Shown in pieces: positions 46,455 through 51,343 of a stretch of 51,343 bases of DNA. The notes below the pieces were generated by a model. The model was not told where the DNA came from. It saw nothing but the letters and a program-made list of their open reading frames with translations, and did not search any database. The translations under genes and the position numbers were made by a program. Position 1 is the stretch's first letter. Each line of letters opens with the position of its first letter. Source of the DNA: Lysobacteraceae bacterium (GTDB taxonomy: Bacteria; Pseudomonadota; Gammaproteobacteria; Xanthomonadales; Xanthomonadaceae); the NCBI GenBank assembly GCA_031285265.1, contig JAITWM010000092.1:1-51343 (forward strand), written 5' to 3'.

Positions 46455-46603
46455 GCTTCAGATAAGCGACAACGGCATGTCAGCATGTATTCCCCGTCCG
46501 GCGCAACCAAAAAACAGCCGGAATTCAAGTAAGACCGTACGGCAATGCGCTCATCATCAGGTGCAGAATCATTTTCCCGCCTCTCCACCCGATCACTCGT
46601 CAT
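46451..46603 (-). CDS. 50-residue hypothetical protein coupled to the transporter
   Basis: ATG (complement of 46601-46603) opens 50 codons ending in a TGA that overlaps the transporter start as ATGA. It begins 32 bases after the htpX-like gene on the same strand. The peptide is polar and acidic/basic mixed at first (M-T-S-D-R-V-E-R-R-E-N-D), then Y-L-N-S-G-C-F-L-V-A-P-D-G-E-Y-M-L and a Cys cluster C-R-C near the end. This looks like a compact beta-type domain. The frame is open back to a TTG overlapping the htpX stop (46639). Unknown family. Short, but position and overlap favour a real gene. Confidence 0.5.
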   Translation of the reverse strand: MTSDRVERRENDSAPDDERIAVRSYLNSGCFLVAPDGEYMLTCRCRLSEA

Positions 46604-46635
46604 ACCGTCAGAAATCCGTTCAGCGCACCCTGTTC

Positions 46636-48612
46636 TCAAACACTCGTATCACGCTGCTCCAACAATGCCGGCAAAGGACAATGCAGCACTCCACAAATCG
46701 TACGCAACAGTTCCGCCTCCTCCACGCTGACACGCTGATCATGGCTCACCACGCTGACCAATGCTTCCAACAAAACCTGCTTGGCCAGCGGATTGAGTGC
46801 ATTCAGCGGTTCCCACACCTCGTCCAATGCGCGCACGCCATCGGCGGGCGGTTGATAAGGCATGTGATCGCGCGTCAACACATGATTCCATCCAGCCAAA
46901 TAGGCGCGCTGCGCCTCGGCGGGATCGGCATGCCCCGCTTGCGCCACAACCGCCAGCAACGTAGCGAACTCCCGTTTCACATTGCCCGGTTTATTGCGGC
47001 CGAACTGCGTGTAACGCGTAGGGTGCAGCACCTCGCGAACCTGGGTCTGCAACAACTGCGACAAACAGTACTCGAACAGTGATATTTCACCATCGATATG
47101 TGCCAGTGCATCGATGGTTTGCAGAAATACCTCAAGCTGCGGCTTGGGCTGCCGCCGCAAAGCGGGAAAGGTCAACGCCGCCAGCGGCAATCGTTGCATC
47201 GGATGTAAACGGACGATGTCTTTCTCATGCAATATACGGGTCCGCTCAGCGACTTGCGCGCCCAAGCACATAGCGACTTCGGAAAGCTGTCCGTCGGAAA
47301 TCGCAGTACGATCATCCAGCAGCAGAGCCAGCAATAACGGCATGGCATCATCGCCACGATACGCCAACTCCCGCAACTCCGGCGATAAATGCCCGATCAA
47401 GTTATGCGCATGCCGGTAAGCATCGCCATCCAGCGCACCGATCCGGCCGGTCACTGTATCCGGAGTCAGCGTCACATTCGTCACCGGCAACGGCGGCGGC
47501 ACGGTCGAAGCGTGCGTACGAGCTGCCGCGGCAGACAGCGATGGTGGTCCGGATGCCGATAGGGAAGATGCGCCATCGACCAACCCCATTGCGACATCTT
47601 CCTGGTAGCCGTTGGGCGGCGCCGCTGCCCAGCGCATTCGCAAGGTTTCCAGTGCGCGCGCATTGAATCCCGGCTCCAGTTCCTGGATTCGTTTCAGTAT
47701 GGGCGGATGCGTCGAAAACATGCTCGACAACGACAATCCCTGCCCGAACAGCATATGGCTGACTTCCTCCGCTCCTGCTTGATTGGTCAATTGCGCCCCT
47801 GTCGGAACCCCGGCGATTTTTTTCAGCGCCCCCGCCAGGCCGCTCGTTTGCCGGGTGAACTGCACTGCCGAAGCGTCAGCCAAAAGCTCCCGTTGACGGC
47901 TGATTCCGGCTTTGATGATCCGCCCGAACAGGACACCGACATAGCCGATGACCATCACCGCCAAAGCGACCAATAGCAACAAGCCACGATCCTTGCCGCG
48001 CCCTCTTCCTCCCGCCTGCAACAGATACCGGGCGACGATACTGAGCACCATGATGCCGAACAGAACGCCGATCAGACGAACATTCAGACGCATGTCGCCA
48101 TTCAGAATATGACTGAATTCGTGCGCGATCACGCCCTGCAGCTCCTCGCGATTGAGCTGATCCAACGCGCCGCGCGTCACCGCCACCGCAGCATCGGCGG
48201 GAGAATATCCCGCCGCGAACGCATTGATGCCGGGTTCGTTCTCGAGCACATACAGCCTCGGAACCGGCACTCCCGATGCGATCGCGATTTCCTCGACCAC
48301 ATTGCGCAATCGGCGCAGGGCGAAGTCGCGTGTATTCTCAGGCACCTCTACCCCGCCCATTTGCTCCGCCACCACTGCGCCGCCGCCGCGCAACGACGAA
48401 ATCCGGTACAACGATGCGCCGCCGATGATCGACAGCGTCAGCAACGTTCCCCATACCAGCATCATCGTCAGATTCTTGCTTCCATTCAGCCCCAACAGCA
48501 GCACGATCGCGATATTCACCGCGATCACGATACCCAGCACCGCCAGCGCAAACAAAATCGACAGCCGCAACGAAACGCGCCGCGCCTTAGCCTGATGTTC
48601 AAAAAAATTCAT
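46636..48612 (-). CDS. HtpX-like M48 membrane metalloprotease with long C-terminal domain
   Basis: A 658-residue protein. There are two N-terminal membrane helices (about 14-40 and 48-66). The M48 zinc site is H164-E-F-S-H168, with Glu242 in R-E-L-L-A-D-A-S-A-V. Two further helices lie between them (about 181-200 and 208-230). After residue 360 comes a roughly 300-residue cytosolic region not present in HtpX (about 290 residues in all), which is helical and TerB-like in places (D-A-L-A-H-I-D-G-E-I-S-L-F-E; S-H-D-Q-R-V-S-V-E-E-A-E-L-L). It is probably membrane protein quality control, with the extra part as a regulatory or substrate domain. Start chosen at the HtpX N-terminus (M-N-F-F-E-H-Q), with GAGGG nine bases upstream. 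lemA lies 118 bases upstream. Confidence 0.88.
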   Translation of the reverse strand: MNFFEHQAKARRVSLRLSILFALAVLGIVIAVNIAIVLLLGLNGSKNLTMMLVWGTLLTLSIIGGASLYRISSLRGGGAVVAEQMGGVEVPENTRDFALRRLRNVVEEIAIASGVPVPRLYVLENEPGINAFAAGYSPADAAVAVTRGALDQLNREELQGVIAHEFSHILNGDMRLNVRLIGVLFGIMVLSIVARYLLQAGGRGRGKDRGLLLLVALAVMVIGYVGVLFGRIIKAGISRQRELLADASAVQFTRQTSGLAGALKKIAGVPTGAQLTNQAGAEEVSHMLFGQGLSLSSMFSTHPPILKRIQELEPGFNARALETLRMRWAAAPPNGYQEDVAMGLVDGASSLSASGPPSLSAAAARTHASTVPPPLPVTNVTLTPDTVTGRIGALDGDAYRHAHNLIGHLSPELRELAYRGDDAMPLLLALLLDDRTAISDGQLSEVAMCLGAQVAERTRILHEKDIVRLHPMQRLPLAALTFPALRRQPKPQLEVFLQTIDALAHIDGEISLFEYCLSQLLQTQVREVLHPTRYTQFGRNKPGNVKREFATLLAVVAQAGHADPAEAQRAYLAGWNHVLTRDHMPYQPPADGVRALDEVWEPLNALNPLAKQVLLEALVSVVSHDQRVSVEEAELLRTICGVLHCPLPALLEQRDTSV

Positions 48613-48730
48613 CGCCGAAGCCCTCTCCCTTTTTCCACTTCGGATGGAATCATTCATCGATACCGGCACTTCTATAGAGCCGCCGACTCACCATTGCCCG
48701 AATAGTCCCATCACCGCTGTCGCGCCGGCT

Positions 48731-49345
48731 TCAGAATTGTACTTTTGGCGCCTCCCGCACCTGCTCCTGTTTCTCGGCCGGGATTTCCAATAACGACGCG
48801 ACATTGAAACCAAAATTCCGAGCAATCAGACTCGATGGAAATATTTCGCACTTGGTGTTGTAAACCATCACTGCATCGTTGAATGCTTGCCGTGCGAAAG
48901 CCACCTTGTTTTCGGTACTGGTCAACTCTTCGCTCAACTGCATCATGTTCTGATTCGCCTTCAGATCGGGATAGGCTTCTGCCACTGCCAGCAGCCGTCC
49001 CAGGACACCATTCAATTGCCCCTGCGACGCGGCCAACTGTGCCATGGCGCTTGGATCGCCCGGATTGGCCTTGGCCGCCGCCAATCCCGATTGCGCTGCC
49101 GAGCGCGCAGCGACGACGGCCTCAAGCGTTTCACGCTCATGACTCATATAGCGCTTGACAGTCTCGACCAGGTTGGGAATCAAATCGAAACGCCGTTGCA
49201 ACTGCACATCGATCTGTGCAAATGCGTTCCTGAACGTATTGCGGGTCGCTACCAGACCGTTATACGTCGTGATGCCCCATACGACAACACCAATCACTAC
49301 AACGATCACCAAAAGCAACAACGCGGTCAGTATCATAGCCAACAT
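48731..49345 (-). CDS. lemA: LemA family protein
   Basis: A 204-residue protein with one N-terminal membrane helix (about 4-25) and a long helical bundle. The family signature Y-N-G-L-V-A-T-R-N-T-F-R-N-A-F-A-Q-I-D-V-Q-L-Q-R-R-F-D-L-I-P-N-L-V-E-T-V is complete (about 28-63), as is the C-terminal F-P-S-S-L-I-A-R-N-F-G-F. The biochemical role of LemA is unknown. It is often found, as here, beside an HtpX-type protease or TPM-domain protein, which suggests a shared envelope function. GGAG lies nine bases before the ATG at 49345. It is divergent from the beta-lactamase-fold gene with 81 bases between. Confidence 0.93.
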   Translation of the reverse strand: MLAMILTALLLLVIVVVIGVVVWGITTYNGLVATRNTFRNAFAQIDVQLQRRFDLIPNLVETVKRYMSHERETLEAVVAARSAAQSGLAAAKANPGDPSAMAQLAASQGQLNGVLGRLLAVAEAYPDLKANQNMMQLSEELTSTENKVAFARQAFNDAVMVYNTKCEIFPSSLIARNFGFNVASLLEIPAEKQEQVREAPKVQF

Positions 49346-49426
49346 CTACACTTTCTCCATTTGTGCATTTTTGAAAACGAGCGATAGAATCACTCTCAAG
49401 AGTGTAAGCATACAGGGGTTACCGCC

Positions 49427-50815
49427 ATGACAAAAAAGCGCGGATACCGTTCGGGATGGTGGATTCGGACCGGGTCGGTCGCTGTCCTATCTGCAACGGT
49501 CCTATCCTTTACGGCGCAGACACCTGCGCTCGAGGCACCTGGAACCTCCTTCCATCCGGTCTCACCGACACAACCGATGCCGTACCGGACCACGTTTCAT
49601 GGCTCCGATCCGCTGCCGCTTGCACAAGGTTTCGATATTGCCGCGCTCGAATCGATGGCCGAGCAGCTGACGTATGGACAGCGCGTACCGGGCCTGGCGA
49701 TGGTGGTCGTACAAAATGGCCGGGTACTCAGCGCGCGTGGTTATGGCATCACCGACGTCAACATGCCGCAACCGGTCGATGCGCATACGGTATTCCGTCT
49801 GGCATCGCTGTCTAAAGCCTTCGCCGGCACGCTGACCGGCGTACTGATCAATGACGGCAATCTGCGCTGGGATAGCAAAGTCGTTGACTATGTCCCCAGT
49901 TTCAATCTCAGCGACCCCGTGGCGACCCGGCATCTGACCGTGGCCGATCTGCTCAGCCATCGGGTCGGTCTCAGGTCTTATAACGCTTACGACCGCGACA
50001 TCGAGGCCAATGCCAGCTATGTCGATGCCACCCAAAAACTGGCATCCGCCCCCCTGCGTTGCTCACCAGGAGAGTGTTACGCCTATCAGAATGTCGCCTT
50101 CAGTCTGATCGGCGATGTGATATTTGCCGCTTCCGGCAAGTTCTACGAACAGGAGATGCAACGCCGCATTTTCAAACCGCTCGGAATGAACGATGCTAGT
50201 CTCGGGTTATCCGGGATCGAAAGCAGTATCGCCTGGGCTCGACCTCATGTCCGTACCCGCGACGGCTGGGTCTCAGTAGCGCCCAAACCCACTTATTACC
50301 GCTTGCCGCCGGCAGCCGGCGTCAACGCCAGCGCCAGCGATATGGCGCAATGGCTGCTTGCGCAAACCGGGCATCGTCCTGATGTGCTTCCGGCACCGCT
50401 GCTGGCCACCCTGCACGCACCCATCATCGCCACCCCAGGAGAAATGCGCTCCGGTTGGCGCCGCGAGCGCATAGGATCGGCTAGCTATGCGCTTGGTTGG
50501 CGCGTATTCGATTATGCCGGCCGCCAATTGCTGTTTCATGCAGGCGCAGTCCAAGGCTATCGCGGCATGGTAGCTCTATTACCCGAACGCGATCTCGGCG
50601 TCGCTATTCTTTGGAATAGCGAAAGCAACGTGCCGACCGGATTGCTGCCAACCGTCATCGATCGTGCGCTCGGCCTGCCGCCGCAGCGCTGGCTGGACGT
50701 GGATACGACGCTGGGCAGCGATTCCATCTTTGTCGAAAACAGCAACTCTGCACCGGCAATCGATCAGAATACCGGGGGCGCCTCATCGGTAAATGCCACG
50801 GCATCGCCCAGATAG
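49427..50815 (+). CDS. serine beta-lactamase-fold hydrolase (class C / esterase EstB type)
   Basis: A 462-residue exported penicillin-binding-like protein. Its N-terminal signal sequence has a basic start (M-T-K-K-R) and hydrophobic core (about 16-30). The core holds S127-L-S-K130 (SxxK), Y220-Q-N222 (YxN) and H371-A-G373 in place of K-T-G, which is the pattern of class C-like esterases and D-aminopeptidases as well as some beta-lactamases. It therefore may hydrolyse beta-lactams, peptides or esters, and resistance should not be assumed. The C-terminal 60 residues are Ser/Asn/Thr-rich and not part of the fold. GGGG lies eight bases before the ATG. Confidence 0.9.
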   Translation: MTKKRGYRSGWWIRTGSVAVLSATVLSFTAQTPALEAPGTSFHPVSPTQPMPYRTTFHGSDPLPLAQGFDIAALESMAEQLTYGQRVPGLAMVVVQNGRVLSARGYGITDVNMPQPVDAHTVFRLASLSKAFAGTLTGVLINDGNLRWDSKVVDYVPSFNLSDPVATRHLTVADLLSHRVGLRSYNAYDRDIEANASYVDATQKLASAPLRCSPGECYAYQNVAFSLIGDVIFAASGKFYEQEMQRRIFKPLGMNDASLGLSGIESSIAWARPHVRTRDGWVSVAPKPTYYRLPPAAGVNASASDMAQWLLAQTGHRPDVLPAPLLATLHAPIIATPGEMRSGWRRERIGSASYALGWRVFDYAGRQLLFHAGAVQGYRGMVALLPERDLGVAILWNSESNVPTGLLPTVIDRALGLPPQRWLDVDTTLGSDSIFVENSNSAPAIDQNTGGASSVNATASPR

Positions 50816-51182
50816 ATGCCACGTGGAGTACCGCTTTCCATCCCCTCGGGCGGACAATGTTCCATCGTGCGTCGTTGCGCTACCCGCACACGTCGATCAC
50901 CGTCACGGATAGACGGCGAAACCTGTATTTGAGTACCGCGAGATTCCAGCTGGCCGAACAAACTAGCGAGCGTTCACACAACGAAATAACCTCCTTCCCG
51001 CTGAGCTCGGGAAGGAGGCCGTATATCGATAATCGGGATATTTTTCTAAAGTCGCCGCTCTGATATGGGTGAGCGGAATATTGCACGGTTTCGGCGAATC
51101 TTCACTTCAAACCACACCGCCACCATGCCTGCTCCATGCAAATGGGAATCCAAAATCCGTCAGGACTCCCACGGTATCGACG
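50816..51182. other. convergent intergenic region with one strong hairpin
   Basis: The gap between the beta-lactamase-fold gene and the histone-like gene contains the perfect 11-bp hairpin at 50990-51018. A - strand frame of 65 codons (50764-50961, TTG start) has a protein-like composition but no ribosome-binding site and overlaps the upstream gene, so I do not call it. Nothing else is supported. Confidence 0.4.
50990..51018 (-). terminator. 11-bp hairpin, probable terminator of the histone-like gene
   Basis: CCTCCTTCCCG (50990-51000) and CGGGAAGGAGG (51008-51018) pair perfectly with a seven-base loop. On the - strand TTATTTCG follows, a partial U run, so it fits termination of the gene ending at 51183. 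On the + strand it could end the beta-lactamase-fold transcript. The arms contain AAGGAGG and its complement. Confidence 0.65.
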
Positions 51183-51343
51183 TCAAATCAACGGCGTCGG
51201 AGTCATCGGCAATGTAACCGGAGCCGGCTTCTTCTTGGCCGGTTTCTTCTTGGCCGGCTTTTTAGCCACAGCTTTTTTCGCCGCAGGCTTCTTGGCCGCA
51301 GGTTTCTTAATCGCAGGCTTCTTGGCCGCCACCTTCTTGACTG
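51183..51343 (-). CDS. C-terminal tail of a histone H1-like Lys/Ala/Pro-rich protein (cut by window edge)
   Basis: The last 52 codons of a protein made almost wholly of Lys, Ala and Pro in short repeats (A-A-K-K-P-A, A-K-K-A-V-A-K-K-P-A-K-K-K-P), ending with a hydrophobic-Pro tail (P-V-T-L-P-M-T-P-T-P-L-I). This is the composition of bacterial histone H1-like / AlgP-type DNA-binding tails, which bind DNA non-specifically and compact it. Only the tail is in the window; the N-terminal part and start are missing. A hairpin terminator lies about 165 bases downstream. Confidence 0.85.
   Translation of the reverse strand, partial: VKKVAAKKPAIKKPAAKKPAAKKAVAKKPAKKKPAKKKPAPVTLPMTPTPLI

Overview
The window is a gene-dense, moderately GC-rich stretch of a gammaproteobacterial chromosome, most likely from the order Xanthomonadales (Lysobacterales). 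This is inferred from gene content and order: a pyrophosphate-type phosphofructokinase, a short adenylate kinase, a DedA/PAP2/LssY fusion, a TetR - hydrolase - FadE block, and the run rpoZ-gmk-yicC facing rph-rdgB-hemW-DUF1631-PilZ, which I know from Xanthomonas-type genomes. I see no insertion sequence, prophage, CRISPR array, tRNA or rRNA. Nearly everything is housekeeping or ordinary accessory metabolism.

Layout. 1-6.7 kb: a truncated GTG-start gene at the left edge, a DedA/PAP2/LssY membrane protein, the murein-recycling ligase mpl, a small hypothetical gene, and an operon of adk with two small membrane proteins. 6.8-12.7 kb: PPi-dependent pfp, glnE (nitrogen control) and aroG (first step of aromatic amino acid synthesis). 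aroG is preceded by a complete transcription-attenuation leader. 12.8-16.2 kb: a secreted hypothetical protein, an OmpA-type porin with a strong terminator, and an isolated prpD. 16.4-23.2 kb: oxidoreductase and stress genes on the + strand (DODA-type dioxygenase, zinc-less alcohol dehydrogenase, FadH, a SleB-like cell-wall hydrolase, beta-class GST, an unusual uracil-DNA-glycosylase-family gene). 23.3-30.0 kb, - strand: a chain of SDR, glycosyltransferase, mrcB (PBP1b) and a TPR lipoprotein, with a separate TPR membrane protein next to it. 30.1-37.5 kb: the rpoZ/gmk/yicC and rph/rdgB/hemW/DUF1631/PilZ information-processing block. 37.7-43.5 kb: pepQ and a TetR-controlled hydrolase-fadE operon. 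43.6-51.3 kb: OsmC, rhodanese, a nucleotide-transporter-like MFS protein, HtpX-like protease, LemA, a serine beta-lactamase-fold hydrolase and the tail of a histone H1-like protein.

Most notable signal. Upstream of aroG (12498-12640, - strand) is a 27-codon ORF carrying the run Tyr-Tyr-Phe-Trp-Tyr-Tyr, then a textbook terminator whose 5' arm is exactly complementary over nine bases to a segment inside the leader ORF. This predicts ribosome-mediated attenuation of DAHP synthase sensing all three aromatic aminoacyl-tRNAs. Other points worth checking are a structured 5' region plus a coupled 22-codon ORF before the cell-wall hydrolase, several small coupled ORFs hidden between annotated genes (25, 44 and 50 codons), an inverted repeat overlapping both promoter and start codon of the hydrolase-fadE operon, and a PAP2 domain that has lost motif-2 histidine.

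All functional names are from reading translated motifs by eye. No database search was possible, so family-level calls are stronger than substrate-level calls.
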